Shown: positions 35,855 to 47,518 of the stretch, piece after piece | How positions within the stretch are numbered: the stretch's first letter is position 1 | Layout: every line of letters begins with the position of its first letter | DNA from: Hyphomonadaceae bacterium | GTDB lineage: Bacteria > Pseudomonadota > Alphaproteobacteria > Rhizobiales > Hyphomicrobiaceae | Direction of reading: 5' to 3' | DNA length: 64,000 bases | NCBI GenBank assembly: GCA_019747815.1 | Contig: JAIEQJ010000004.1 | Span: forward strand, 62,001 to 126,000 | Position numbers and translations under genes: made by a program | The notes under the pieces: generated by a model | What the model saw: the letters and a program-made list of their open reading frames with translations, nothing else | Told to the model about the DNA's origin: nothing | Database searches by the model: none

Positions 35855-36226
35855 TCAGGGCGCCCGGCGGCGGACGCCGTCCTTGATGAACACCCGGAAC
35901 GGTGTCGTGCCCGACATGCTGCCGTCGATGGCCTGCCATCTGCCGTTGGTGCAGAGGATGCCGCCCCGCACCGGCACGGCGTCGAACTCGACCTTGTTGT
36001 AGTAGACCTTGCCGCCGGGCTCCGTGGCCGTGAAGGTCGTCGTGCACGTGTTGCCGGCCACGACGGGTTCGTAGCCGCCGATCATGATGCCGCCGCCGCC
36101 GGTGCTTTCGAACGGGTTCTGCAGCAGCGGCCAGCTCTCGTAGTTTTCCTCCGCGGACACCGGTAGTGCGGCAAGCGACAGGACGGCCGCCGCCAGCACG
36201 GCTCCGGTGCGCCTTGATATGAGCAT
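35855..36226 (-). CDS. Exported protein of unknown function (123 aa)
   Basis: 123 residues from the ATG at 36226, with GGGAGGA before it. The signal peptide (RRTGAVLAAAVLSLAALPVSAEE) is clear. The mature region has NPFESTGGGGIMIGGYEPVVAGNTCTTTFTATEPGG and ends VFIKDGVRRRAP; two Cys (NTCTTT and ILCTNG) may pair. It looks like a small beta-rich periplasmic domain. No family recognised. Confidence 0.7.
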   Translation of the reverse strand: MLISRRTGAVLAAAVLSLAALPVSAEENYESWPLLQNPFESTGGGGIMIGGYEPVVAGNTCTTTFTATEPGGKVYYNKVEFDAVPVRGGILCTNGRWQAIDGSMSGTTPFRVFIKDGVRRRAP

Positions 36227-36363
36227 TGCATCCTCCCGACGGTTCGCGCTCCGGCTGGAGCTGCCCGTGGTTACGGGAGGCAGGCGTGCGCGGTTCACTC
36301 CGTGCGCTCACGATCTGGTGAGCCGGTAATCTGAGCTATGATCCTGCGCCGGTCGCGGGTCGC

Positions 36364-36810
36364 TCAGGCTGCAGTCCGCCGCGCTGGTGCCAGGACGCTG
36401 CGAAAATCCCTGGGCTTGAGCGCGATGCTCGCCAGCGAATGCCGGTCGAGCGCCTGCAGGAAGGCCGCGAGGGCCTCGTTCAGGGCGCGCGGCAGCCGGC
36501 AGCAGTCGGTAATGACGCACTGGTTCCCGGTCGCAAAGCACTCGACAAGGGCAAAGTCGGGCTCGGTGGCGCGCACGACATCGCCGAGGCCGATCTCGTG
36601 CGCAGGCTTGGCAAGCTTGAGCCCGCCCGTGCGGCCGCGCACCGCCGTCAGGTAGCCGGCACGCGTCAGCGCGTTGACCACCTTCATCAGGTGCGCCCGC
36701 GAGATGCGGTAGGCTCCCGCCATCTCCTCGATGGTCACGAGGCGGTCGCCGGCTGCGTGCGCATACATGAGGACGCGGAGCGCGTAGTCGGAGAACTTGG
36801 TGAGCTGCAT
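36364..36810 (-). CDS. nsrR: Rrf2 family nitric-oxide-sensing repressor, NsrR-like
   Basis: 148 residues. The winged helix begins MQLTKFSDYALRVLMYAH, with AYRISRAHLMKVVNALTRAGYL as recognition region and VRGRTGGLKLAKPAHEIGLGDVVRATEPDF as wing. The Fe-S cluster Cys are CFATGNQC and CCRL in the C-terminal third, close to the NsrR pattern. NsrR loses DNA binding when NO attacks its cluster. It is divergent from a truncated haemoglobin gene, a typical NsrR target, with a palindrome in between. GAGGA precedes the ATG at 36810. RsrR or IscR-like sensing is the alternative. Confidence 0.82.
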   Translation of the reverse strand: MQLTKFSDYALRVLMYAHAAGDRLVTIEEMAGAYRISRAHLMKVVNALTRAGYLTAVRGRTGGLKLAKPAHEIGLGDVVRATEPDFALVECFATGNQCVITDCCRLPRALNEALAAFLQALDRHSLASIALKPRDFRSVLAPARRTAA

Positions 36811-36880
36811 GCAGGTCCTCTGCGGCAGAATGCAATAAGAGTCATTCTTGACATATGTTATTGGTGGGAGCAACATCGCA

Positions 36881-36905
36881 TAAGATGCAATAGAGATACA
36901 TCTTA
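36881..36905. promoter_or_regulatory. Candidate NsrR operator
   Basis: TAAGATGCA and TACATCTTA form a 9-bp inverted repeat with one mismatch and a 7-base spacer. AAGATGCA half-sites are typical of NsrR. It lies 71 bases from nsrR and 84 bases from the globin gene, in the shared divergent spacer. Confidence 0.6.
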
Positions 36906-36988
36906 TTGGCAGCCATCGCGCCCGCGCCGCGGGGAGCCCGGGTGGGAGAGCGAGATCGCATCATGGATGGCAGGGGGAAACCCGCGGC

Positions 36989-37426
36989 ATGACCCGCCTT
37001 CCCAGTCCCGAGGCGCCAGGCATTTCGGCTGGCGTTACCGAGCCGCTGATTCAAGACCTCGTCCATGCCTTCTATGCGAGCGTGCGCGTCGATCCGCTGC
37101 TCGGCCCGGTCTTCAATTCGGCCATCGGCGACTGGGACGCCCATCTCGCCAAGCTGTGTGCCTTCTGGTCGTCCGTCACGCTCATGTCAGGGCGCTACAA
37201 GGGGACGCCGATGAAGGTGCATGCCGAGCTGCCGCAGATCTCGGCCGAGCATTTCGCACGTTGGCTCGCCTTGTTCCACAGCACCGCGCTGGACGTGTGC
37301 CCGCGCGACGCCGCACGGCTCTTCATCGATCGGGCGGAGCGCATTGCCCAATCGCTGCAGCTCGGCATCGCCCTGCATCGGGGCGAGAGCGGCGTCCCGG
37401 CGTTGCCGTCCCGGACGCGCGGTTGA
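36989..37426 (+). CDS. Group III truncated haemoglobin
   Basis: 145 residues. LVHAFYASVRVDPLLGPVFNSAIGDWDAHLAKLCAFWSSVTL is the characteristic B-E helix region of group III truncated globins; MKVHAELPQISAEHFARWLALFHSTA carries the proximal His (about residue 74) and the distal pocket. Such globins are linked to NO and microaerobic metabolism. The divergent NsrR-like gene and its operator imply induction by NO. A GGGGGA site precedes the ATG at 36989. Confidence 0.85.
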   Translation: MTRLPSPEAPGISAGVTEPLIQDLVHAFYASVRVDPLLGPVFNSAIGDWDAHLAKLCAFWSSVTLMSGRYKGTPMKVHAELPQISAEHFARWLALFHSTALDVCPRDAARLFIDRAERIAQSLQLGIALHRGESGVPALPSRTRG

Positions 37427-37578
37427 CCCGTCATTCCACGATTTTGAAGTCCATGGCGCGGATGAACTCGCTCTGGTGGCCACGTTCCTGCGCAGCCTTT
37501 CAGCCGTCATCGGCGAGGACAAGCCGAGGCAGTGGCAGCGATAGCGGCGGCCATCGGGCGCTCGGCCCGTCGCCCGCT

Positions 37579-37914
37579 TCAGCGACGCTTGCCGTCCCAC
37601 AGCCTCGCCCATCCGTCGGCCCAGGCATTGAGCGGCAGAAAGGTCTGCAGCAGGTCCTTGCCGTGCGCCGTCAGGCCGTAGCCGTCGTCCGCGAGCGCCA
37701 CGAGGTGGGCCTCGCGCAGCTCCTTCAGCCGCACGTTGAGCACGCTCGGATTGGTCTCGGCCGCCTCCTGCAACGCCCGAAACGTGAGACGCTGATCGCG
37801 CAGCTCCCACAGGATGCGCAGCGTCATGCGCCGTCCCAGCAGGTCGAGCAGCACCATGATCGGGCGGCCGCTGGCCGAGCCGCGCACGCGGTGCTGGGGC
37901 TTGGGTGTCGGCAT
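37579..37914 (-). CDS. HxlR family winged-helix regulator
   Basis: 111 residues. A single winged helix-turn-helix: RPIMVLLDLLGRRMTLRILWELRDQRLTFRALQEAAETNPSVLNVRLKELREAHLV, with key residues LLGRRMTLRIL and NPSVLNVRLKEL, and a wing ADDGYGLTAHGKDLL. Members often sense electrophiles or aldehydes and repress adjacent genes. It is divergent from the CMD-family gene at 37980, and both share two matching palindromes. One of these covers its own start codon, pointing to autorepression. Confidence 0.83.
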   Translation of the reverse strand: MPTPKPQHRVRGSASGRPIMVLLDLLGRRMTLRILWELRDQRLTFRALQEAAETNPSVLNVRLKELREAHLVALADDGYGLTAHGKDLLQTFLPLNAWADGWARLWDGKRR

Positions 37915-37932
37915 GCTATCATTTCCGTAGCA
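37914..37932. promoter_or_regulatory. Operator 1 of the HxlR-CMD divergon
   Basis: TGCTA-N9-TAGCA, 19 bp. Read on the minus strand, it is TGCTACGGAAATGATAGCA, differing from operator 2 mainly at the central bases. It overlaps the regulator's ATG. Confidence 0.65.
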
Positions 37933-37947
37933 AAGGGTGTTGCGGTG

Positions 37948-37966
37948 TGCTAAGGAAAACATAGCA
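37948..37966. promoter_or_regulatory. Operator 2 of the HxlR-CMD divergon
   Basis: TGCTAAGGAAAACATAGCA, again TGCTA-N9-TAGCA, within longer TGTGCTA/TAGCACA arms. Its centre is 34 bp from operator 1 and it ends 14 bases before the CMD gene start, where bound protein would block initiation. Confidence 0.65.
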
Positions 37967-37979
37967 CAAGAGGTGCCGC

Positions 37980-38531
37980 ATGTCCGCCGCTCCCCGCATC
38001 GCGCCCGCCGATCCGCCCTATGCGCCTCAGGTCCAGGCCCGCCTCGACGCCCTGATGCCGCCCGGCGTCCCGCCCCTGGTGCTGTTTCGCTTGCTGGCGC
38101 GCGATGAGCGCCTGTTCCAGCGCTTCATGGGCGGCGGCCTGCTCGATCCCGGTCACCTGACCTTGCGGCAGCGCGAGGTCGTCATTTTTCGCGTCACCGC
38201 CCGGTGCCGTTCGGAATACGAGTGGGGCGTGCATGCCGCATTTTTCGCCGCGCGCGCGGGCCTTGAGGCCAACCAGCTCCACGCGATCGTGCACGGCGGC
38301 GGAGACGATGCCTGCTGGAGTGCCGAGGATCGCCTGCTGATCCGCTTGTGCGATGCGCTGCATGCCTGCTGCGATATCGACGATGCCCTGTGGGCCGAGC
38401 TGCGCGCCGCCTTCAGCGCGGAGGCCGTGCTGGAGCTGCTGCTGCTCGCCGGCTTTTACCGCACGGTTTCCTATCTCACGAATGCGCTGCGCCTGCCGCC
38501 CGAATCTTTCGCCGCCCGATTTCCGGCTTGA
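37980..38531 (+). CDS. Carboxymuconolactone decarboxylase (CMD) family protein
   Basis: 183 residues. The CMD/AhpD-like core: LTLRQREVVIFRVTARCRSEYEWGVHAAFFAARAGLEANQLHAIVHGG, in which EYEWGVHA holds the conserved Glu and His, followed by SAEDRLLIRLCDALH and a helical C-terminus (VSYLTNALRLPPE). The CxxC of AhpD peroxidases is absent; single Cys occur elsewhere. Members range from decarboxylases to hydroperoxide reductases, so the reaction is unknown. AGAGGTG precedes the ATG. It is divergently paired with, and probably repressed by, the HxlR gene. Confidence 0.82.
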   Translation: MSAAPRIAPADPPYAPQVQARLDALMPPGVPPLVLFRLLARDERLFQRFMGGGLLDPGHLTLRQREVVIFRVTARCRSEYEWGVHAAFFAARAGLEANQLHAIVHGGGDDACWSAEDRLLIRLCDALHACCDIDDALWAELRAAFSAEAVLELLLLAGFYRTVSYLTNALRLPPESFAARFPA

Positions 38532-38537
38532 GGCCGG

Positions 38538-38553
38538 CCCCCGCATGCGGGGG
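38538..38553 (+). terminator. GC-rich palindrome after the CMD gene
   Basis: CCCCCGCATGCGGGGG is a perfect 16-base palindrome starting seven bases after the stop codon. No T-run follows. A degenerate CCCTCTC/GAGAGGG repeat (38563-38597) lies just beyond, before the converging msrA. Confidence 0.45.
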
Positions 38554-38627
38554 TTGAGGTCTCCCTCTCGCTCTCCTGAAGAGGCATGGGGAGAGGGATG
38601 GAAGACTGGAGAGAGGGCATGCCCCGC

Positions 38628-39275
38628 CTATTGCGTCAGGTTCGGCGGCGGCGTGGCCTTGCCCCAGATCTGCTCCAGCCGCTGCACGCGCCGGCAGCCG
38701 TACTTGTAGAACTGATACCGGTTCGCATTCTTCTTGTAGTAGTCCTGATGATAGTCCTCGGCCAGGTAGAAGGGCCCCGCCGCCGTGATCTCGGTGACGA
38801 TCGGCTGCTGCAAGCGTCCCGAGGCCTGCAGGGCCTGCTTGGACTCCTCGGCGATCTTCTTCTGCGTGGCGTCGCGATAGAAAATGGCGCTGCGGTACTC
38901 GCTGCCCTTGTCGCAGAACTGTCCCACGGCATCGACGGGATCGATGTTGCGCCAGAACCAGTCGACGAGCTGCGGGTAGCTCACCCTGGCCGGATCATAG
39001 GTGATCTGCACGGCTTCCGCGTGTCCCGTCGTGCCGGTCGAGACCTGCTTGTAGGTCGGATTGGCCACCTTGCCGCCGATGTATCCGGAGACCGCGGTGA
39101 TCACGCCGGGCACCTGCTCGAAGGCCTCCTCCATGCACCAGAAGCAGCCGCCGGCAAAGATGGCCACCGCCGTCCTCGCGTCCGTCTTCAGCGGCGCCGT
39201 TTGCGCCATCGCGGCCGGGATGCCGGTGAGCAGCGCCACCAGCGCCAGCCAGCGCAGCGGATGTGAGAGCTTCAT
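38628..39275 (-). CDS. msrA: Peptide methionine sulfoxide reductase MsrA, exported
   Basis: 215 residues. The signal peptide ([20 protein letters not shown]) precedes a standard MsrA domain: [19 protein letters not shown] with the catalytic Cys, [32 protein letters not shown], then [24 protein letters not shown] and [12 protein letters not shown]. It reduces methionine-S-sulfoxide, here in the periplasm. Resolving Cys are not obvious at the C-terminus apart from YGCRR. It follows msrB by 30 bases, one leftward transcription unit repairing both stereoisomers. Confidence 0.93.
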   Translation of the reverse strand: MKLSHPLRWLALVALLTGIPAAMAQTAPLKTDARTAVAIFAGGCFWCMEEAFEQVPGVITAVSGYIGGKVANPTYKQVSTGTTGHAEAVQITYDPARVSYPQLVDWFWRNIDPVDAVGQFCDKGSEYRSAIFYRDATQKKIAEESKQALQASGRLQQPIVTEITAAGPFYLAEDYHQDYYKKNANRYQFYKYGCRRVQRLEQIWGKATPPPNLTQ

Positions 39276-39305
39276 GGCGGTGAGCCTTTCGCGTGCATGC
39301 CCAGA

Positions 39306-39806
39306 CTATGACGGGGCGCGCTGCGGCGTGAACTTCAGCGCCACGCCGTTCATGCAGTAGCGCAGCCCCGTGGGCGGCGGTCCGTCGTTGAACACGTGGC
39401 CCAGGTGTCCGCCGCAGCGGCGGCAGTGCACCTCGGTGCGTGTCATGAAGAAGCTGCGGTCGATGGCGGTGCCGACGGCATTGGCGAGCGGCGCGGTGAA
39501 GCTCGGCCAGCCGGTCTTGCTGTCGAACTTGGTGGCGGAGGAGAACAGCGGCAGGTCGCAGCCGGCGCAGGCGTAGGTGCCGGGCCGATACTCCTTGTCG
39601 AGCGGGCTCGTGAACGCACGCTCGGTGCCGTGCTTGCGCAGCACTTGGAACTGCTGCGGGGTGAGGTGCTTGGCCCATTCCGCCTCCGGCTTCGTCACCT
39701 CGAACGTTGCCGGCTTGGCATCGGCGAGCGCGGTATGCGCGCGGAGGACGGCGGCAAGCGCGCTGAATGCGGCGCCGGCGAGAAGCAGGTTGCGACGATC
39801 GAGCAT
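39306..39806 (-). CDS. msrB: Peptide methionine-(R)-S-oxide reductase MsrB, exported
   Basis: 166 residues. The N-terminus LDRRNLLLAGAAFSALAAV is a twin-arginine-like signal. The MsrB domain includes QFQVLRKHGTERAFTSPLDKEYRPGTYACAGCDLPLFSS, TGWPSFTAPL, the second zinc pair CRRCGGHLGHVFNDGPPPTG and the catalytic RYCMNGVALKF. Four zinc Cys (CAGC, CRRC) are intact. The start is the ATG at 39806, which retains the signal. Immediate neighbour of msrA; both proteins being exported implies periplasmic protein repair. Confidence 0.93.
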   Translation of the reverse strand: MLDRRNLLLAGAAFSALAAVLRAHTALADAKPATFEVTKPEAEWAKHLTPQQFQVLRKHGTERAFTSPLDKEYRPGTYACAGCDLPLFSSATKFDSKTGWPSFTAPLANAVGTAIDRSFFMTRTEVHCRRCGGHLGHVFNDGPPPTGLRYCMNGVALKFTPQRAPS

Positions 39807-39944
39807 CTTGAGCGCACTCCCTTCCTTGGCGGCTGCGCCGCTGCTGCAAGGGCCTTCTCCAGCCTCCAGTCTATACGCCAACGCGCCCCGGCGCGAGGCG
39901 CATGGCGTTCACGGATCATCAAGAGTGCGTCAGGGGCCGGGCGG

Positions 39945-41168
39945 CTAGGCCGGGACGGCGCGTCGCCGCGGCCGGCGATCCTCGAGGAAGGCAAACAGCG
40001 CCGTGGCGGCCATGAAGGCGACCGCGGCGCCGAAAATCCAGCGCGGGGTGCCGTTGTCCATCAGCCAGCCGAACAGCAGCGGTCCAACGATGCCGCCGAT
40101 GTTGAAGCCGGTCGAGACGATGCCGAACACGCGCCCTGCCGCGCCGGGCGGCGCCGCCTTGCGCACCAGCATGTCGCGCGAGGGCTGGATGATGCCGAAC
40201 AGGAAGCCGGTGAGCCCCATGGCCGCGACCAGTGCGACGGCAGGCAGCGTGAGCAGCGCAATCGCCAGCGCGAGGACGGCGGAGAGGGCAAATCCGGCCG
40301 CCGCCACGTCGCCATGGCGCCGCGTGCGGTCGGCCAGTACGCCGCCTGCCAGCACGCCGATCGCCGAGGCGGCGAGATAGGCCGTGAGCGCCGCCGTCGC
40401 GGCTGCAAGCGAGACCTGGTGGCTGGCGATCAGCGCCACCACCGAGAAGCTGTACATGGCGCTGTGCGACAGCGCCAGCAGGGTGAAGAAGCCGGTGAGG
40501 GCGAGAACCGCCGGCGTTACCACGCTCGTGCTGTCGGCGGCCGCACCGGTGCTCCCGCTGTGCGGGCGTCTCTCCTCGTCCCGCTGCCGATCGGGGATGA
40601 GGATGACCATGGCCGCCGTCGCCCAGGCGAGCAGCCCGGCCAGCACGAGCGACGTGCTGAGGCCGCCGGCCGCTGCCAGGCCCAACAGCAGGGGCGGGGC
40701 GATTGCCGCGCCCGCAAACCCTGCAAAGGTGTGAATGGAGAAGGCCCGCCCGATCCGCTCCTCGGCAATGCCCTCCACTAGAATGGCGTAGTCGGCAGGG
40801 TGGTAGACGCAGTTGGCAAGGCCGGCCAGCACGGCTGTCACGATCAGCCAGGCGTAGGCGCTGGTGAACCCGAGCGAGATGAACGCCAGGCCGCCGAGCA
40901 CGAGCCCGGCGATGAGCACCGCCCTCGCGCCTACCCGGTCGACCAGAAAGCCCATGGGCGCCTGGGTCACGCCCGTCACCACATTGAAGGTCGTGAGCGC
41001 CAGGCCGAGCTCGAAGAAGCCGACGCCCATCTGCTCCTTGATAAGCGGCAGCAGCACGGGCAGCACCATGATGTGCAGGTGGCTGATGAGGTGTGCGCCC
41101 GAGACCACGACGAGCGTCTGCAGCTCGCTGGCCGCGGCGGTGATGGGCTCTGTCGTATCCGCGGCCAT
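39945..41168 (-). CDS. Major facilitator superfamily transporter
   Basis: 407 residues, 12 predicted helices. QAPMGFLVDRVGARAVLIAGLVLGG is the loop 2-3 motif (GxLaDrxGxrxxl), and VLAGGVLADRTRRHGDVAAAG the equivalent in the second half. HLISHLHIMVLPVLLPLIKEQMG resembles the start of fosmidomycin-resistance-type exporters. A drug or metabolite exporter is likely; substrate unknown. ATG at 41168 is preferred; one at 41204 would add 12 residues without clear benefit. Confidence 0.82.
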   Translation of the reverse strand: MAADTTEPITAAASELQTLVVVSGAHLISHLHIMVLPVLLPLIKEQMGVGFFELGLALTTFNVVTGVTQAPMGFLVDRVGARAVLIAGLVLGGLAFISLGFTSAYAWLIVTAVLAGLANCVYHPADYAILVEGIAEERIGRAFSIHTFAGFAGAAIAPPLLLGLAAAGGLSTSLVLAGLLAWATAAMVILIPDRQRDEERRPHSGSTGAAADSTSVVTPAVLALTGFFTLLALSHSAMYSFSVVALIASHQVSLAAATAALTAYLAASAIGVLAGGVLADRTRRHGDVAAAGFALSAVLALAIALLTLPAVALVAAMGLTGFLFGIIQPSRDMLVRKAAPPGAAGRVFGIVSTGFNIGGIVGPLLFGWLMDNGTPRWIFGAAVAFMAATALFAFLEDRRPRRRAVPA

Positions 41169-41313
41169 GGGGTCACCCGCAAGCTTGCAAGTCTCGGGCC
41201 GCATGCCTATCACGCGGGGCGCGCGCGGGACTATGCGAATTCGCCGGGGCTGGCCGGCAGCGGGATCGGGTGTCGTCCCGGCAGTGCGCGGCAGCGCGAC
41301 ATCCTGCACCCGG

Positions 41314-42027
41314 TTAGCCCACGATCGGCACCGGCCGGTCCACCACGATCTCCTCGGTGCTCATGCGGCAGCGCAGCGCAATGGCCTCCACACCCGCGGC
41401 AACGGCCGCGTCGAAGGCCGCCGCGTAGATGGGATCGACGTCGCGCGCGAAGGCGAGCGTCTTGGCCTCCCCGCGCTGGATCAGATAGACCATCATCGCG
41501 CGATGGCCCTGGCGCACCATGTCGCTCATCTCGGCCAGGTGCTTGGTGCCCCGCTCGGTCACCGAGTCGGGGAACTCGGCGAGCCCGTGCCGGCGCGAGA
41601 GATGCACGTTCTTCACCTCCACGTAGCACAGCCCCCTGTTCGCGCCCTGCAGCAGCAGATCGATGCGGCTGTTGCGGCCGTACTTCACCTCGCGCCTGAC
41701 CTCGGGATAGCCGGCCAGGGGCTTGATGCGCCGGCCGGCCACCGCCTCCGCCACCAGCTTGTTGGGATGGTTGGTGTTGATGCCGACCAGCACCGGGCCC
41801 TGGCCGAGGTCAGCCTCCACCAGCTCCCAGGTGAAGCGATACTTGCGGGTCGGGCTGTCGCTTTCGGACAGCCAGACGGTGGAGCCGGGCGCGGTCAGCC
41901 CCAGCATGGAGCCCGTGTTGGGACAGGTCGCGGTGATCAGCCCTCCGTCGTCCAGGCGCACGTCGGCCAGGAAGCGCTTGTAGCGCTGGATCAGCGTGCC
42001 GCGCACGAGGGGGGAGGGGAAACGCAT
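41314..42027 (-). CDS. sfsA: DNA/RNA nuclease SfsA
   Basis: 237 residues. The SfsA pattern is clear: LVRGTLIQRYKRFLADVRLDDG, CPNTGSMLGLTAPGSTVWLSES, YRFTWELVEAD, VGINTNHPNKLVAEAV, REVKYGRNSRIDLLLQ (OB-like and nuclease-like core), YVEVKNVHLSRRHGLAEFPDSVTERGTKHLAEM (catalytic Glu/Lys) and a C-terminal hydrophobic strand. Historically named sugar fermentation stimulation protein; later shown to have nuclease activity. ATG at 42027. Confidence 0.93.
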   Translation of the reverse strand: MRFPSPLVRGTLIQRYKRFLADVRLDDGGLITATCPNTGSMLGLTAPGSTVWLSESDSPTRKYRFTWELVEADLGQGPVLVGINTNHPNKLVAEAVAGRRIKPLAGYPEVRREVKYGRNSRIDLLLQGANRGLCYVEVKNVHLSRRHGLAEFPDSVTERGTKHLAEMSDMVRQGHRAMMVYLIQRGEAKTLAFARDVDPIYAAAFDAAVAAGVEAIALRCRMSTEEIVVDRPVPIVG

Positions 42028-42102
42028 GCCGCGGCACCCTATGCCGGCTGGCGTTCGGGGTGCAAGCCGCTATGCTGCGGCCGCTTCAAGAGAAGGGACC
42101 GC

Positions 42103-43170
42103 ATGCGCATTCTGCACGTCATGGCGAGCCGCGTGAACGGCGGCGCCGAGACTTATTCGACCGATATGATGGCGAGCCTGCATACGCAGGGCATCGCCCA
42201 GCTCGCCGTGATTTCGCGCGCGTCGATCCATTATGATCGGCTGGCGGCCGCGGGGCTCGGCCTTGCCGGCGAGGTCCTGGAGCCCCGGCTCGGGTTTCTG
42301 CGCCGCCGCCGGCTGCAGACCGTGATCGATGCCTTCCAGCCCACGCTGGTGCATTGCTGGATGCGGCGTGCGGCGAGCCTCGTGCCGCATCTTGATGTGC
42401 CGGTGATCGGCTGGTTCGGCGGCTACTATGAGCCCGTGCATTTCACCGCCTGCAGCCATCTCGTCGGCGTCACGCCGGATATCGTGCGGCATATGCTCGC
42501 CAGGGGTGTGGGCGCGCGGCAGGCCTCCTTCGTGCCGACCTTCCCCACTGTTGACGCCGCCCCCGCCGTCGACCGCGCCTCCCTGGCGACGCCGGCGGAC
42601 GCGATCGTGCTGCTGACGCTGTCGCGTCTGCACGAGAAGAAGGGCCTCGACATTCTGCTCCAGGCCCTGGTGGACCTACCGCAGTGTGTGGCCTGGCTGG
42701 CGGGCGACGGCCCCCTGGAGGCCGATCTCAAGGCCATGGCGGACCGGCTCGGGGTCGCCGATCGCGTGCGCTTTCTCGGCTGGCGTACCGATCGCGCCGC
42801 CCTGCTGCGGGCCGCCGACATCTGTGTGCTGCCCTCGCGCTGGGAACCGTTCGGCACGGTGATGCTGGAGGCCTGGGCGGCCGGCACGCCGCTGGTGGCC
42901 GCCGCCTCGCAAGGCCCCGCCGCCTTCATCGCCGATGGCGGCAACGGTATTCTGGTGCCGATCGATGATGTCGCCGCTCTCGCCCAGGCCTTGCGGCGCG
43001 TGATCGAGAACCAGGCGCTCAGGGCCAGCTTGATTGCCCGCGGCCGGGCGGACTACGAGAAGGACTTCACGCGGGAGGCGGTGACGCAGCGCATGATTGC
43101 GCTCTATCGGCGGCTGATCGCGGAGCATGGGACGCCGGAGGCGGCCAGGCGCATGGGAGAATCCGCATGA
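42103..43170 (+). CDS. Glycosyltransferase family 4 protein
   Basis: 355 residues. GT-B fold: [22 protein letters not shown] (nucleotide-sugar acceptor end), [54 protein letters not shown] (start of the donor domain) and [26 protein letters not shown] with the EPFGxxxLEA retaining-transferase motif. It transfers a sugar, probably onto a lipid-linked or surface glycan; no glycan cluster is around it. GAAGGGA precedes the ATG at 42103. It overlaps the next gene by four bases. Confidence 0.87.
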   Translation: MRILHVMASRVNGGAETYSTDMMASLHTQGIAQLAVISRASIHYDRLAAAGLGLAGEVLEPRLGFLRRRRLQTVIDAFQPTLVHCWMRRAASLVPHLDVPVIGWFGGYYEPVHFTACSHLVGVTPDIVRHMLARGVGARQASFVPTFPTVDAAPAVDRASLATPADAIVLLTLSRLHEKKGLDILLQALVDLPQCVAWLAGDGPLEADLKAMADRLGVADRVRFLGWRTDRAALLRAADICVLPSRWEPFGTVMLEAWAAGTPLVAAASQGPAAFIADGGNGILVPIDDVAALAQALRRVIENQALRASLIARGRADYEKDFTREAVTQRMIALYRRLIAEHGTPEAARRMGESA

Positions 43171-43925
43171 GCGAAGGCGAAGGGCCCGGCGAAGGTCTTG
43201 TCACCGCCGCACTCGTCGTGATCGGCGACGAGATCCTGTCGGGGCGCACCAAGGACAAGAACATCGGCTACATCGCCGAGCATCTCACCGCCATCGGCAT
43301 CCAGTTGCAGGAGGTGCGCGTTGTCCCCGACGAGGAGCCGGAGATCGTCGCCGCCGTCAATGCGCTGCGGGTGCGCTACACCTACGTCTTCACCACCGGC
43401 GGCATCGGCCCCACGCACGACGACATCACGGCCGATGCCATTGCCAAGGCGTTCGGCGTCGGCATCGACGTGGACGAGCGGGCGTTGGCGCCGATGCAGG
43501 CCTATTTCGAGCGCCGCGGCGTGGAGCTCACGCCGGCGCGCCTGCGCATGGCCCGCATTCCCTTCGGCGCCGAGCTGGTCGAGAACAGCGTGTCGATCGC
43601 GCCGGGCTTCATGCTGGGCAACGTCATCGTCATGGCGGGCATTCCCGCCATCATGCAGGTGATGCTGGATGCGGCCACCAAGTACTTGAAGACCGGCAAG
43701 AAGATGCTGTCCGCGGCCCTCGATCTCTACCGGCCCGAGGGCGAGATCGCGGGCATGTTCGAGGCGCTGCAGAAGCGCTACCCGGACGTCGCCATGGGCA
43801 GCTACCCCTTCATGCACGACGGCAAGCCGGGCACCCAGCTCGTGCTGCGCTCCACCGATGCGGCGCGCCTGGCCGCGGCCGAGGCCGAGCTCAAGCAGCA
43901 GCTCTCAGCCCGCGGCTGGCTCTGA
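43167..43925 (+). CDS. CinA-type molybdopterin-binding-fold protein (N-domain only)
   Basis: 252 residues. The MoaB/Mog-like domain: [56 protein letters not shown] and [17 protein letters not shown] near the end. It equals the N-terminal half of CinA, without the amidohydrolase (PncC) domain. Standalone versions of this domain are widespread and probably act as ADP-ribose pyrophosphatases or nucleotide hydrolases. It starts within the ATGA overlap with the glycosyltransferase, a translational coupling whose sense is unclear. Confidence 0.87.
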   Translation: MSEGEGPGEGLVTAALVVIGDEILSGRTKDKNIGYIAEHLTAIGIQLQEVRVVPDEEPEIVAAVNALRVRYTYVFTTGGIGPTHDDITADAIAKAFGVGIDVDERALAPMQAYFERRGVELTPARLRMARIPFGAELVENSVSIAPGFMLGNVIVMAGIPAIMQVMLDAATKYLKTGKKMLSAALDLYRPEGEIAGMFEALQKRYPDVAMGSYPFMHDGKPGTQLVLRSTDAARLAAAEAELKQQLSARGWL

Positions 43926-43937
43926 TTTCATTCCCCT

Positions 43938-44052
43938 GTCATCCCGGAATGGCGCGGCACGCGCAATCTCCGGGACCCAGGGGCCATGGGCCCCGCGCAT
44001 CGTGCGTGGCTCTGGGACCCGGCTCTCGCGTTTTGCGCTCGGCCGGCATGAC
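43938..44052. repeat. GTCATCCCGG-type dispersed palindrome, copy 4
   Basis: Starts GTCATCCCGGAATGGCGC and ends GGCCGGCATGAC, with GGGACCCAGGGGCC and GCTCTGGGACCCGG arms. Begins 13 bases after the CinA-type gene stop codon. Confidence 0.85.
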
Positions 44053-44084
44053 ACTCTCAACGCCGCGCTGTCGCAACGCTTCGC

Positions 44085-44155
44085 TGTCATCCCGGAATGG
44101 CGCGTCAGCGCAATCTCCGGGACCCAGGGGCCACGAGCCCCGCGCATCGTGTCTC
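44085..44155. repeat. GTCATCCCGG-type dispersed palindrome, copy 5 (left half only)
   Basis: Nearly identical to the left half of copy 4 (GTCATCCCGGAATGGCGC...GGGACCCAGGGGCC) but it lacks the right arm, ending near GCGCATCGTGTC. It is a truncated copy 33 bases after copy 4. Confidence 0.75.
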
Positions 44156-44308
44156 AGCGCACAACCGGGACTGCGTCCCTTCCGACGTGCATCAGGTCCG
44201 GTAGCATGGCGAGTGCCGAGCCGATTGTTGTTGCCAGTTGTCAGCAACTTCGCACGGGGCTGTGCGCCATCGGTTGCTTCGCCCCCCTTCCCGCGCCATA
44301 TATCCCCC

Positions 44309-47398
<3,090 letters not shown>

Positions 47399-47518
47399 GG
47401 TCTTCAGGGCGCGCGAGGGTTTGCCAGCGTGACTGTTGACAAGGCCTTTGCGCCACTCGCCAGCAACACCCGTTGAGCCTACGTTCAAGCCGGTCGATAG
47501 CTGCGGCGGGACATATCC

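Noticed and set aside
37436-37560. Possible gene remnant on the minus strand, reading KAAQERGHQSEFIRAMDFKIVE before a stop
   Set aside because: The segment looks protein-like but is preceded by a stop after 24 codons, and I do not recognise the family; too little to call a pseudogene.
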